Shown here: one piece after another, positions 47,035 to 60,275 of the stretch
Numbering within the stretch: the stretch's first letter is position 1
Layout of the letters: the number at the start of each line of letters is the position of its first letter
DNA from: Acanthochromis polyacanthus
Lineage: Eukaryota > Chordata > Actinopteri > Pomacentridae
NCBI RefSeq assembly: GCF_021347895.1
Contig: NC_067114.1
Location: 30,170,373-30,234,372 of the forward strand
Length of the DNA: 64,000 nucleotides
Direction: 5' to 3'
Notes under the pieces: model-generated
Databases searched by the model: none
What the model saw: the letters and a program-made list of their open reading frames with translations, nothing else
What the model was told of the DNA's origin: nothing
Made by a program: the position numbers and the translations under genes

Positions 47035-48394
47035 CTGGTGGGGATCTGGGAGATGAAGTTATAATGCTGGAACACTTCCTCTAACTGGAGGGCGTCGATT
47101 AAAAAAAAAGGAAAGACAACGCGCAAATAGAGCAAAACAAGCTGGTGAAAAAAATAAAATAAATGTGCGGCGGTTTGTTGGGAATGCGGAGGAGAGCAGG
47201 GAGGACAGGTGAGCTCCGAGCTGCTTTCCAGGCCTGTTAGAACTCTGTTTCCATCTGCAGGTTTAGACATAAATCTTCACTGTACAGATAAAGGCCTATT
47301 TTCTTTATTTCAGTGGAATGCGCGTTGATTAATTCCTCACAAACCACGACGAGAACGCGCATTGTAGAGCCCTGATTTATTGGAATATTATTATCATATA
47401 AAATCTGTTATTTTTTTCCTTTAAAATGTCAAATTAAATCATTCTAACATGGATTTTTAGGCCGCTTTTAGTGGCTTTCTGTGCCTCCAAATTTAATATT
47501 TTCTCCGACAATATACTGCGATTAGAACAAAAGTTTGATTCAAAATTAAAACAAACTTTCTATCAACGTAATGCACACACCAAATTTAATTAGAACTACA
47601 TTTGTAATTATTCCAAAAAAAAGAAAAGAAGGAGGGGGAAGGATAGAAAAAAATCTTGGCAGCTCAAACCGTGCATCGTTCTAACAGAATGGACGCAATT
47701 TAAGACAAATCACTTGGCACAAGAAAACGCTGTCCTATCAGAAATAGTTCCCAGTGTTCTGACTGAAGAATGGATGGAGCGGTGCGTAAATGGATAAATA
47801 TGCCTTCAGCATGGTAAATGAAATGCAGTCTGTCTCCAAAAAACTCTGATTTAACCGAATTAAAAAGTGATCCGAGCAGCGAAAACATAAAGGCCTGCAA
47901 TCTGTAATGTTCTGTCTGACTTTCTTTAAAAAGTAAATGAACAAAATACAAAAAAAAGAACAAATCCTCTGTAAATGTATTTAACCGTGACCTCATTCTT
48001 TTAGTTAGTAAAATATCACATTAATAAGCTGCGTAAAATGCATCGTTTCGGTGCCAATATAAATAAAATAAGTTGATTAATATGTGAGCTTCGTGCTTTT
48101 CGCGCTCTCATGTACCCACGGCTTCTCCCTGCTATATTTTCCATGTAATTTCAATCTGCTCTTACGCTGCTGCCGCATTGATTTTGTGACACTAACACTC
48201 CCTCCCTGCTGCAGGCGATATTGCTGTTCTCCGTTTCCTCCAAAAGTTGCTCATACATCACCGAAGGCCGGACACCGGGAGCAGAGGGTGGAGGGAAAAT
48301 TCACTGCTAGCCTCTAATCTCATTTTAACCACCCTTATTCCTCTATCCTGCTCCATTCTGTCCTGTTTCTGCACGGGTGTGGGCGTGTTTCTGT

Positions 48395-48550
48395 CACCTT
48401 GACCTCCCTCTTTGCTGCAGGTCAGCGCAGGTATCGATCAAGGTGTGTTTGGTCTGACTGCAGCACTTCCTTTGCCTCTGTCAAGTTTGTCAGCAGCAGC
48501 CATTCAGCTCCTTTGTGTTCAGGTCCAGGTAGAGGTCAGCGCGTGAAACA
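48395..48550. promoter_or_regulatory. cluster of AGGTCA-type half-sites
   Basis: Within about 150 bp are TCACCT-TGACCT (a DR0 pair), AGGTCA-GCGC-AGGTAT (DR4-like), and three consecutive hexamers AGGTCC-AGGTAG-AGGTCA near 48529-48546, the last again followed by GCGC. The density is unusual but no pair is a clean DR5 or DR2. It lies 3.6-3.8 kb upstream of hoxb4a. Confidence 0.3.
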
Positions 48551-50550
48551 AAGATCCACACTCACGGATTAAACAGAGAGCTGCTCCTCTTCAATTAAAG
48601 CAACTAAATAAATATGATGCGTGTGCACAGGCTAATTTTGGAGTTTTATAATACGTCATATTATAGTTTTGACCTCTTTTTAATTTGATATTTTACATTT
48701 TTCGAGCGGTTTCCTCGCTGTGCCACCCCCACCTGGACAAACCAGCCCGTCCTGTTTTCAAACCACACAATGGATCAACTGCAGCAGCTGCTCCACATTT
48801 AAAATAGTAATAATAATAATAATCTGAGCCTCACATGTAGCATTTAAACGTGAGGATGTGAGGAAATATTTCATCTCAGACGGACAGAGGCAGTGGAAGC
48901 AGAGAGGATGACATAAAGGTCAGAGGATCTGGATTTAAACATGTGACTTTTATTGCGGGTCAATTCCGTTTACAGCTCAAACAGAAACAAGCTCAAACAG
49001 AAGCTTCCTGGAGGTTGAAAGGTTTTTTTTTAAATGGAGGGGAGGGAGAGGGGTGAAATGAAAAGCAATAAAACATTCAGGGAGCGGAAAAGAGCCGCGT
49101 TAGAATAAATAACTTTAAATCCGCCTTTTTCTAACAAGTTTGTCCCAGCAGCTTCCCGTAAACTCACCCCTCTGTGCTGCTGCTGGCACTGCAAACTGCG
49201 ATTTAAAACCTTGCTCTGACATGGACTAATCTGAATGAACATTAAGGTGAGAGTTTGTTTTTAAATGCTGAGATTTAATAGTGAAAATACAGGGTGTGTT
49301 AGAAAATAAACCTCTATCAGCTCCGTGCACAATAACACCCACAAAGCCTGATTCTTTTCATATTTAAGCATCATTTAAAAAAAACACACACAAAGGATTT
49401 TCCCCCAAACATCAGGCCCTGAGAATTAAAGTGAACATATTGAAGGGTTAAACGGCCTCTTTATGTGCAGCGACCAGAGGTGTCAATGTCTGAAATATTA
49501 CCGACGTGAAAAAAGCTACAGAGACAAGGACCAAGAAGAGAAATGCGGTTTTGCTCTTTTGTGCAGCTTGAAAAATAAACCGAGGTCCATTCCTGGGGTT
49601 ATTGTCATGCAAAGTTCAGGGCAGAAGGGGGAAAATGAGGCTGCAGAGGCCTGGCCCTGCAGTATTAATCTGGAGCTGCTTTCTGGATTTTATTGTGAAG
49701 CTAAACTCTGAGCTCTGAGAGGAGGAGAGGAAGGATGGAAATTATTTTCACCATGCGGCAGGAGGGTCAGGTAGAGCTGGGAAATAGAACCAGCAGGGAG
49801 GAATTAACGACAGAACCGAGAGCTGAGAGGAAAATCACCTCCACAGCTCTAAATCTGCTTTTTATTCTACAGTGAAATATGACGAATTATTCCTATTTTC
49901 CTGAAAGCTAAAAAAGCTGCACAACAACGTCCCAGAAACACGCATCAAATCAAACAGCATCATATTCTGATGCTAATAAACATGCTAACAGCCTCTGAAC
50001 ATGAACTGACTGCACGCCATAATTCAATATTAGCGCAGTCTGTGTGTGGATAGAGGAGCACAAACGATGGAAAGGAAACAAACAGTCTCAGTAAAAATTG
50101 CAGTATTTTCCTCCACAGTCGAATTATAATCAAAGAAACGGCGCATTAGCAATCAGCAGAGGAAAACAAACCGCTGAAACCGCCTCTCTGCAGCACAGAG
50201 CCGCACATCTGGATGCAAACTGATAAAACCGCAGCAGTTCTGACGCAGTTCTGAGTCCAAAAAAAAGCCTCAGTGTGATTCATAGTCGATGCATGTTTTT
50301 CTTCGCCGGTTCGGAGCACAGTTTTTGCCAGATGGGATATTAACAACGAATTTCTTTGTTCTGCTTTCGTTCTTTTTGGAGCAAAGGCCAGAAAATGTCC
50401 TGCTGCATTTAAACACACAGATCATTAACACAGCAGCTATTTGTTATTATGAATGGAGCAAGCAGAAGAATATTGTATGAATCTGGACTGATTTTGGGGC
50501 TAAAAGAGGGAGAAAGTTGTCCAGAGTGACCTTTAGCCCTCCTCTGGACA

Positions 50551-50567
50551 CGACCTCGCCTTCACCT
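50551..50567 (-). promoter_or_regulatory. imperfect DR5 site
   Basis: The minus strand reads AGGTGA-AGGCG-AGGTCG, with RARE spacing and one mismatch in the second half-site. Confidence 0.25.
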
Positions 50568-51031
50568 CAGTGATACCCCAGTGGGGCTGAATTTAGACCT
50601 CAGGAGGATTTAAACCCCCAAAATATGAAGCTTTAGGGGATGTCGATGCTAAAAAATGATGCTTAAATATGTCATATTTGTGCCTCGTTGGAAAAAGCAG
50701 GAAAAATAGTGGATTTGGATGCAGAAATGTAAAATAATTGCCAGAGTCACACAACCCAAGTGGCTCAATTAGGCTCAGCTAATTAAGCAGCGTCACAGTG
50801 TAGGTACAGAGGAGGACATGGAGCTTAGGAGGAGAAAACACGCAGTTGAGATCCCCTCAATGCCACGTGCACACGCAGCAATCTATCCATCAGAAATATG
50901 AATTGGTAAAAGTCATGATAAACCAGTGAGGAAGAGGAGGAGGGTGGGGGTTCTGCAGCACCTCTAACACGTGGTCTTCCCCTTCCTCCCGGCATGGGCA
51001 AAGCACCTGCCACACACACAGCTATAAGTGG

Positions 51032-51136
<105 letters not shown>

Positions 51137-51944
51137 AATGAGCAGCTTCTCCTCGTACCAGGCGGTGTGTATTTTGTGTACTCACTCCTCTGCAGGTCCG
51201 CCTCTCTTTCCTCTCTTTTCGTCTTCGTCACATCGAACCATACTCCTCATCTTTTCTTCCTAATTTCTTCTTTTTCTTTACATCTCCAACAACTCGGCAG
51301 CTTTTTTTCCTCCCCTCGGTAATGAGCAGCCTTCCTACTCCGACATTCACACCTCAGCTCCCCTCCTTCCTTCCTTCCTTCTCTCTCTCTCCTCTCTCTT
51401 CTTCTTCTTCTTCTTCTTCCGACGCCACAGGTTTTTTGACCTCTTCGAGATTCTTCGTGTTATCTTTTAAAAAAAGAAAGTCGTTGTCATTTCCGCGGAC
51501 TCCCCCGCTCTCCGCGCGCACGCCGGGCACACGCACGCCCTCCGCTCTCCGGTAAACAAGACGGCGCCGCTCACAATCCGCGTGTAAATGCGATCATACG
51601 GAGCAGTTAGAGCCAATCTGACGGCGGTAATCCAGACAAAACGGAGCCTAACGACGCCACACCGGCACCGGAGGATCCGTGCCTAAAAACGCGAGCAGAT
51701 CTGCGTTTAAATGACAGAGGAAAACCCCCCCTCACCGGTGGCCGTTCCCCGGTTTCCCGGTGCTACAGGGAGCGGTTTGGGGCTGCTGTGGAGACTGTGG
51801 GCTCTTTAAGGCATTAAGTGTTGTGTGTGTGTGCACGGACTCAAGTTTTCAAATTAATCTGCCAGTTTGGCACACTCTTTGTTTAACGGGCGAGGCGTGT
51901 CACCCCGCGTCCCCGGTACACATTTTAATATTGGAGAGACGCGC

Positions 51945-51961
51945 TGACCTCCCGTTCACCC
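51945..51961 (-). promoter_or_regulatory. DR5 retinoic acid response element
   Basis: The minus strand reads GGGTGA-ACGGG-AGGTCA. Both hexamers fit the relaxed half-site RGKTSA with a 5-bp spacer. It lies 7.2 kb upstream of the hoxb4a ATG in a CpG-rich block, a place that suits the distal RARE of the Hoxb4-Hoxb5 interval described in mouse. Confidence 0.55.
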
Positions 51962-54323
51962 CGAGCAAAGCCAAGCCTCTCTCCCTCTTTCTCTCTCTCC
52001 CCCCCTCCCCTTTCCACACCCTTTCTTTCTGCCATTTCCACCTCTCTTTCACTCCCTTCTGTCGCTCATCCCCATGTGATTTGGATCCCCTCTCTCCCTC
52101 TCTCTCTTCGTCATACTAAATTGAGTTGGAGTCATTACTTTGAAGAAAAATGGTCAGTAGATGTGGAGGAGGGAGGGGGTCTTTCTCTCTTTCTCCCTCA
52201 CGCACAGATTTTTCTTTTCTTCTAGGATCATTTCTCCTTTTCCTTTTGTCGTATAAATATAAATGACACCGCGGTGCACGCTGACATGTGAACCCGCAGA
52301 GCAACCGCACCATCACTTCAGAGGATTAGAAAGAGTGTTTGGCGCAGATAAATGCGTGTTATGTTGCAGCGCAGTTCGTATAAACAAGCGGGTTTTTATT
52401 GCGCGTAACAGGCTGTGAGCCTGTGGAGGTATCAGGTGGATTTCTGTTGATGTTACTCGACTCTCTGCTACCAGCCGATGGATTCTTATCGAGTTAACTG
52501 CAGCCATATGTCCACATTTCAGCCTCCTCGTTCCACTATTTCCGTGTTTCCATATTTTATCGCTACAGGAAACAGAGACGTATTATTGCCTATTCTGCTC
52601 AGTTCCATTTCATTTTACACGGCGTTAGATGTAAATAATCCCCCAATGGTTTAGTTTTCTGGACGTTTAAAGAGTGTGGCATTCATACGGGGCGTTTCTG
52701 GAGAGACGTGCATGCGCAAATGGCACAGATTTTTAACAGTGACAGACAGACAGGCGCAGTAAGACCTAAACTGAATTAATTCGGTGAACTCGGGCTGAAC
52801 CCGGGAGAAAGAAGGAATCTATAACGCAGTTATTCAGTCATTACCTTTTGGAGATGTGGAAGGGGAGGAAACCGGGCCGGGCGGAGCCGTGCCAGCCCAG
52901 ACCACGTCAATAAACTGATTATTTATTTACTGAATTATCATTTTTGCTCCTCTGTGGAAACTAATTTCCCCTCCTGTCTGCATCAGACCCAACAACAGCA
53001 GTCTAAATGGTGCTTTTCAACTGGAGTTCAGATTTATAATCTGAGATTAAAACTTTGTTAACTCTAAACCAGGCTCTGGGTCACCGGTTTAACTTTAAAT
53101 GAATCCAAGTCTGTCCCATTCGTTAGCTTCTGACCGCTAAAACAAGCATTTTTCTGTGATACTTTACTGACATTTTTAGTCCCTCCAACATAATGTCAGA
53201 TTTTGCAGCTCAACTTTAACAGATATGGAGGAATGAGAGGGAAAAAGAGTTTGAGGCTCATTCGCCACAGAAGTAAACTGGACAGATCATTAATCTCAGA
53301 ATGGAAAAATCAGATAAGGAGAGTAGCCTAATATTTTTTGGATGCTGCTGCAGATAAGAGTTTATTTTTGACAGCGTGCTGCTGATAAGGAGGAGCAGGA
53401 AGAGCTCTGCTTTGCTAAACTCCCTCTTCAAAATGTATTCATAAACATTATTTCCAAGCAACCAGCAGCAGCAGCAGAACTAATCTCTGCTGAAAACACA
53501 ACACACACTTCTAGTAACCTGATGCTGTTTAAGTGAGCTATCAGTCACATTGTGCACGTTTTCAAACATTTTTAAATAAACATGCAGGATAAACAACGGC
53601 TATAGCTCATATTATGAGTGAAGTATTAATAAGTTTACACATGAATGTCAGTAAGTCAAATAAATAATGAGAGCAACTTACTGTTTTATTCATAGAAGCT
53701 TAAAGGAGTGAGTAAAATGGATGTTTTATTAATGAGTGTATTTTTATTTTTTAATCAGCACATTTTTTCACTACAGTAACGAATGAACAGAAGTGTTGTT
53801 TTGGTATTTTCACCTCCTCTCAGTAAAGCATATCCCTCTAGATTCAGTAAAAAGCACTTCTTATTCAGGTTTTTTAAGAGTAAGCATGTATTTTTGCTGA
53901 AGCTCCTCAGATTTCTCAGTAAATCCATGAAGATCTGCAGTAATTGTTGGAAAAAAGAGGATTTTATTAGAAACAAAGGCGAGCTGGTGTGAACTAAACG
54001 TGTAGCCAAACACCTGTAACCCCCCCACACACATCCACCCACCTCCATGACACCGAATACCTTCCCCTCCCACCTCCACCTCCAGTCTCCCCCATTTTTC
54101 CTGTCCTTCCTCCCCTTCATCTCCCCTCTGTACAGAAGGAGCTCTGCTTTTGTTCCAGGCTGAGGGAAGGGGAGGTCAGGCCTTCACCTCCATCATTCCT
54201 CTCATCTGTACCCCTTCCCTCCTTCCCTACCTCTCACTCCCTCCTTCCCTCACTCTTTTTTTTGCCTTTGACATCCAGCACTGGGTCTGGAGGGGAGAGG
54301 AGGGCGGAACTCACGCACGACGG

Positions 54324-54352
54324 TGAACTTTTGACCCTTCAACTGGTGAACT
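54324..54352. promoter_or_regulatory. DR2 site with a third half-site
   Basis: TGAACT-TT-TGACCC is a DR2 with both half-sites in consensus (minus strand GGGTCA-AA-AGTTCA). A third TGAACT follows after nine bases at 54347-54352. DR2 elements are a known RAR/RXR class. Confidence 0.45.
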
Positions 54353-56485
54353 GTGAGCTGTAGGAGGCTAGCGGGGCAGCTCGGACATCCAGCCATGTTG
54401 TCCTCCTGATAATAACCCTCCTCCTCCTCTTTTGCCCCGGGCAGGAAGACGGAGGGGGTGAAATAAGGGAAAGAGAGGCACAAGGACAGTTCATGTTGCC
54501 CAGTGTTTCTGCTGCTAGTAGATTTAAACCGTTTACAGCTCAGAGGAGGCTAACGGAGGGCGCCTCTTTGCAGAGTATTGTTTTTAAAACCTGTATTTCT
54601 GCCTCACACTTTAAACAGAGGTGTGTGTCTGCAGACATTAATCACCTGCAGAGCGGTGACAGGTGTGTATTTTAGCGGACGGCAGGTCGGTGCAGGTTAT
54701 CGCCGGTTAGGATTCTAAACGGACGGGGGGCGCGTGCTGGGAGGGAGGCGCGCGGCGGCGGCGGGGCTCGGTGCCGCTCGCCTTCCTCCTGGTCTGAAGC
54801 GGGCTCTGGTGGCGGCGAGAGAGAGCTGCATTCTGTGGGGAAAATCCTGCTGAACGCACGGAGGGGCCCAGAGAATAAAGGAGGATGAGCAATAAAAGCG
54901 GAGGAGTTAGTGTTTGTGGAGGGAAGGAATAAAAAAGAGCATTTAAGGCTCCATAAGGCAAGAGGCCAACAATCACACAACTGCACTCTTAATTATGACA
55001 AAAGCAAAGCAACACGTTGTGTAAATAGTCGGAATAATATGTTACACGGTCAAACTGCAATCAAATGTTATTTTAATTATCTGTCTAATTTTCTAAAATT
55101 ATTCTGTGATGTTAAAATAAGGGAGGAGACCTGAAGTCCTGAGCTCAAGGTAAAGAAAAAATAACTCATCGGGTCGATTTCATTAAATTATCTCAACCTG
55201 AGTTTAGTTCTAAACCCACAAACGTTTGAGTCTCACACAATGTTAAATTGATTAAACCAATAATTATGTTTACAGCTTAAATTGTTCATTAAAATCCCTG
55301 AATTAGATTTTGAAAAATTATTTTGCAACCATGTATTTAAATAAAAAGTAAAAGTCGGTTCCTGAGTGTTTTAGCACTCATTTTATTCCTATAATATTAT
55401 TAGCATGCATGTAAATTTGTGGTGGAGCCTTTTTAGTTTTTAGTACTCAACACATCCTGAAATAAACTTATATTTTTAAAGAAAAATCACAATAAGACAG
55501 AAGCCACAACGCAGACTTTATGCAGAGGAGGCACGAACTGGTGTAAATTGTCAGCAGAATGCGGGTTGGCTGTGTCATTTTTATTCTAACAGACTAATAT
55601 TATTATTAGGTCACACCAAAGCACTGCTAGGCCTGCTTTTTAATATTATTTAATTGATAATTGCATTAGATCAATGTACATTTGGCCTTACTTATAGCAT
55701 ATCTTTAATTGTCTGCAGTCATCCTACCGCAGCCTATCGTTACAGACAACTTGATCTATTTTAGCCTATTCTACATGTATTCTATCTATAACCTTCCTCA
55801 CTTGTGAACAGACTTCCTTTCTTGTTTTTTGTCAGCATCTCTCCGCTGTGTCTCTTCGGCTTACAGTCTCTGCATAGAACCTGCAGAATAAACCAAATAT
55901 ACACCCATGACCTGGCTATTATTTTAAATATTTGCAAGGTTATCAGCTTGTCATAACCGGTCGCCAAAGCAAACAAAACCTATTCTGGTCTCACAAAGAG
56001 GCAGTGATAAGGCTTTTATCGACTGCAAACACTTTTAAAATAATAACCCAATCAGCGCGGGTTTCCCTTCACTCCGAGCTTTCAGTGTTTTTTTTAAAGA
56101 GTGCTGATTAACTTAAACACACTAATGTGCTCTTAATTTAACTAAAACCAGCGGTGATATCGTGGTAATTGTATTATAATTGATGGTGTGGGTAATACCT
56201 TGTGTTTTTGTGGGTTACATCTGCGTATTTACGCAGTCTGCCTCATTTACATTGTGGAAGTTTTTCGTTTGTCTCAAACAAACTTCCCTCCCTTCTGCTC
56301 CGGAAATGGGAGACACTTGCAGATAAATAAAAACAGCCGCCTGCTAATTCCTTTCCCCCATGTTGGTGAGGTAAACACACAAACACTCTGCCATGGAGGT
56401 TACTGCGGTGGCTGCGAGCTTGCCTCCCTCTTCTGCGCCTGCGCGGACGTCTCCTAGCGCTGGTGCGCGGCTCGAGTCTGTCTGC

Positions 56486-56502
56486 TGACCTCGCGGTGAC
56501 TC
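56486..56502 (-). promoter_or_regulatory. imperfect DR5 site beside an AT-rich HOX/OCT-like motif
   Basis: The minus strand reads GAGTCA-CCGCG-AGGTCA, one mismatch from a DR5. TGCATGCATTATTCATGAGG follows on the plus strand within six bases, a dense HOX/POU-type motif. Confidence 0.35.
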
Positions 56503-58740
56503 CTCTGCATGCATTATTCATGAGGCTTGGCCGCGCGGTTCACCCCTATCAGTATGCAGCAGACATTAAGGCTTCGCAAATGCCAATTTAAACGTAAAGC
56601 AATCACAGGAGATGCTCTGACGGAAAAAAGATGAGAGCAGCAGCTCAGAGGCAGCAGAGGACAGGGCATATAGCTCTGCAGCTTTTATTTTCTCCCAGTG
56701 GGCTCCACAACATCCCTGTCTGTGTCTCTACTCCACAGAACAGGCTTCATACGCAGCAGATAACCTAAATTTACCAAATCCCCTCCAGGAGTTACGCGCA
56801 AATGGCTGTGCGTAAAATCACAAACGGGTTTCTCATGTCTTTCTAATAAACCTCACAAACCCAACAAAACACACCCGACTTACTCTCACACAAAGCCCGC
56901 GACTCTCTCACACACAAACACACCTTTCATACGCAGTGAACAAAACAAAACAGAAAAAAGGCCAGTCGCATTAGTTACTCACCCCACTCATCATCACCAA
57001 CACACAGGCTGCAAAGCCCAACTCAGCGCCTTCTGACAGCCCCGACAAGTTCAAAGGAGCAGCAAGCCCGTACACATAATACACATAATGCACATAAAGC
57101 TGAGGAGAAGCGGCTCGGCAGGCTGGAGCTGCCCTGTGTACATAAACGGGAAACAGATGACACACACACAAGGGAAAAAAACACAAAGGAGCCCATACAG
57201 AGCCGCTGCTGCGCCTTCCCATGTCACAGCCTCTCTCACTTATCCCGACAAGAGAAGGAACTACATTTTGTGTCACGCGTGTCATGTCCCGTCCCCGTGT
57301 GTATGTGTATGGATGGAGAGTGGTGTGTGTGTGTGTTCCTGTATCATCATTAAAAGGAGGAAGCTGATGAAAAATGAAACGGGGAAGTTTTTTTTGCCTT
57401 CCTGTTTACTGGACTGAAACTTCCTCAAGGACCCAGGCGGCTCCCGGGACGCACACATGTCGCCTAAACGTGGCTGAGGGTTATGGACCGTTATGCCACA
57501 TTAGCTCATACTGGGGGAAATAAAACAGGCTGCAAAAATACAAACATACAGTAGCTTGCAGAAATCAGTTAAAATTATCCTTTTATCGCTGATATTATTA
57601 CTATAATTTGGTTTGTTTCAGAATTAAATAATAGTGCAGCGTTATTATGGGATCTGCAAAGAAAAATAATCACCTTAGATTAAAAGCACAGTTTAAAATA
57701 AAATAAAATGTTAGTTTGTGGAGTTATTCTTCTTAAAATACCTAAAATACATTTTGCACAATTTCAATTACTATTTTACGCACTAAACATTATTATTATT
57801 AAATACAGCCGGGAAAAATACCACCATCTTATGTTTAGCGTTTTTAGAAACACGTATTTTAATTTTCTTGGCTTCCAAAAAAACCTTTTACGCTTCCCTG
57901 ACTCTTCTCGCCCCCTCTCCACTCGCGCCTCAGTAATTTATGGTATCCCAAACATGACTCCGAATAACATTCTTGTGAAGTTTGTGAAAAATCATTGCGA
58001 TGGCGGAGGGCAGCACCAGGAATCCCCAGACTGAAAATGCATCGGGCCAGGCTGACTTCACGTGTAAAGGGAACATAATAAATGAGAGTTTGAGAGCAGA
58101 GAGGGACTTCCGAAAGCAGAATTCCTCCTCACTTATTAGTGGAGTGCAGAGGACACCGGATTAACTGCGTGGTCAGGACGGGGTAAAGCGCACTCATACG
58201 TGAAGTACACTGTAGGCTTATGTATAAATAGTGTAAGAACAGCTTCACGTTAGGTTTACTTCCACTGCGGAGCACTTTGTAAAGCAGAGGGGGAGATACA
58301 TCATTTGAAGGACTGAAATAGATAAAGTTAAAATCATGGTAATATAAATCTAAATTTAAAATCAAATACAGCAGAATTTAAGGAGAAAATACCAACAAGG
58401 ATTTTTTGAAAACACTATTTTATAGAGAGAATTCTTCATTGAGCACAGTTCTTGGGCTTTTCTCTGCGTTATATTTTCTTATCCACAAACTGCTGCTGCC
58501 TTCTTCAGAACAAATTCGTATCCTATGTTTAATTCTGTCTCGTACTACCTATCCTCTGTTGTATCTCAGCGCTGGGAATCATCCATCTCCTCATACCTTG
58601 TCGGCCTCTTCAGGGCGCCATGTTGCGCTCTTCCTTAATACAAAAGGAGATCTATTAATTTTATTGTCTTATTGTGGCGTCGTTTTCTTTGATCGACAGT
58701 TGGGCCACCCGGAAAACTGACGTGATAACAATCCACCGGG

Positions 58741-58795
58741 AGGGGGTGACCCCACCCCCACCCCCCACCCCCCAAAAAAAAAAAAAAAAAAAAAC
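58741..58795. repeat. G/C homopolymer tract followed by poly(A)
   Basis: AGGGGGTGACC is followed by clustered CCCCC runs and then about 21 A. The C runs could form an i-motif, and a quadruplex on the other strand. The A run could be the tail of an old retroposed insertion, but no body is recognisable. Confidence 0.7.
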
Positions 58796-60210
58796 GAAAA
58801 GAGAAAAAAAAAGTTTCAAAAACTCCATGTAGGCTTCATGACACCAGACATTAAACAATTTACATGATGGATCTGAGCAATAAGAACCGGGCGTGCGCGA
58901 GGAGAGGACGGCGCCGCGTGACTGGTAGCCGGGCTGTTTGACAGCTTCAGTCCCGTTTCAGACATCAGAGAGAAACAGTGTGGAGGACTAATAAAGATTT
59001 ACAGGGTCAGTGGAAACAGTAAGACTCTGTGCTGTTAACACGTCCGCCCTCTCCCCCTTCATCCAACACAACCTGAGCTGCTTTTATTATTAGCTCACAG
59101 AATCACAGCAAGTTTTTATAGACAATAAAGTGATATTTTTTTTCTCCCTAAATTCAAAACAAGTGTATTAGTGTTTATTCTAATGCATCAGCTGGGTATC
59201 AGATTCTCAAATATTAATTTCGTCCCTAAAACGTTATTTCCGTCTATTTATTTATTTTATTGCATTTGATTAGTTCTGATGTTTTATTTATGAGGAATGG
59301 CTTTCACTGGTGCTTCAGATGAGTTAACTTTTAGATAACATGTTGTCTAATTGAATCCTCCATTTGGGCCTGCTGCTTGTTTTAATGCATGTTTTGCATC
59401 GTCAAAGTATTACTTTAGAAAATCCCATTAATATTTAATTTTGTTCAGTCGTGCCACGTCCGTGCACTGGTTTCTTTTATTCTGTGTATTTGGGTGTTAA
59501 ATCTGATCTAAAGGCTGTTAGAGTTCCATTAGCTTCAGCGCAAATCTGCAGATTCTGGCATCGCTGATATTCTGAGGATTTAAGTTTTATTGTCGACCGG
59601 AATGCTTTTGTGGCAGTTTAATTCCTTATTTATGGTGGGTTATAAGCTGTGACTGATGCTGTATAAAATTGAGATTATCTGCATTTTACATCATGTTAAA
59701 TCCTTCAGTGCTGCTGCTGTCCTTCACCGATGAAAAACTGTGGTGCTTCGTAGAATACGTTCAGGCAACATGTAACAGATATTGTGTTTTTGTCTTGGTT
59801 TTCTGGATGGTTGGAGTTTGTAAATTCATCTGGGCATACTTTAAGTTTGGTTTAAATTACAAGCTTTTCTTTGCTGCAAAAACAACTTGAGTTAGGCACT
59901 TTAGAAAGTGTGCGTGTACGCCTGCTCAGAATCAAACAGCAGGCCCAAGCTCTGGCACAAAATAACCCCTCTAAGGACTAGAATGGTGAGCCTTGGAAAT
60001 GTTTGTATCCTCAACGCTTTTTCACGCACACCCATCCTGCCTGGAAAATACAAGGGCGGAGGGCAGACAAAGATTTTCTTGTACCCAAGGACGCATATCA
60101 CCTCAGGGTGGATGTGAGTGTGCACGTGCGCGCGCGTGTCCTTGTCCATCAAACTGTTAGTTAATATTAGCACATAGAGACATTTTTACAACTCTTCATC
60201 CTTTATTGAA

Positions 60211-60247
60211 ACCATTTTACGCACAGGATGGCTGTGCGTAAAATGGT
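60211..60247. repeat. perfect 16-bp inverted repeat (hairpin) with 5-bp loop
   Basis: ACCATTTTACGCACAG at 60211-60226 and its exact reverse complement at 60232-60247 flank GATGG. Each arm holds the octamer TTTACGCA. A 9-bp tandem ATCCGTTTG repeat follows at 60253-60270. Confidence 0.9.
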
Positions 60248-60252
60248 GATCC

Positions 60253-60275
60253 ATCCGTTTGATCCGTTTGATCCA
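60253..60275 (+). repeat. tandem 9-bp repeat ATCCGTTTG
   Basis: Two perfect copies and a partial third (ATCCA) directly beside the hairpin. Confidence 0.85.
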
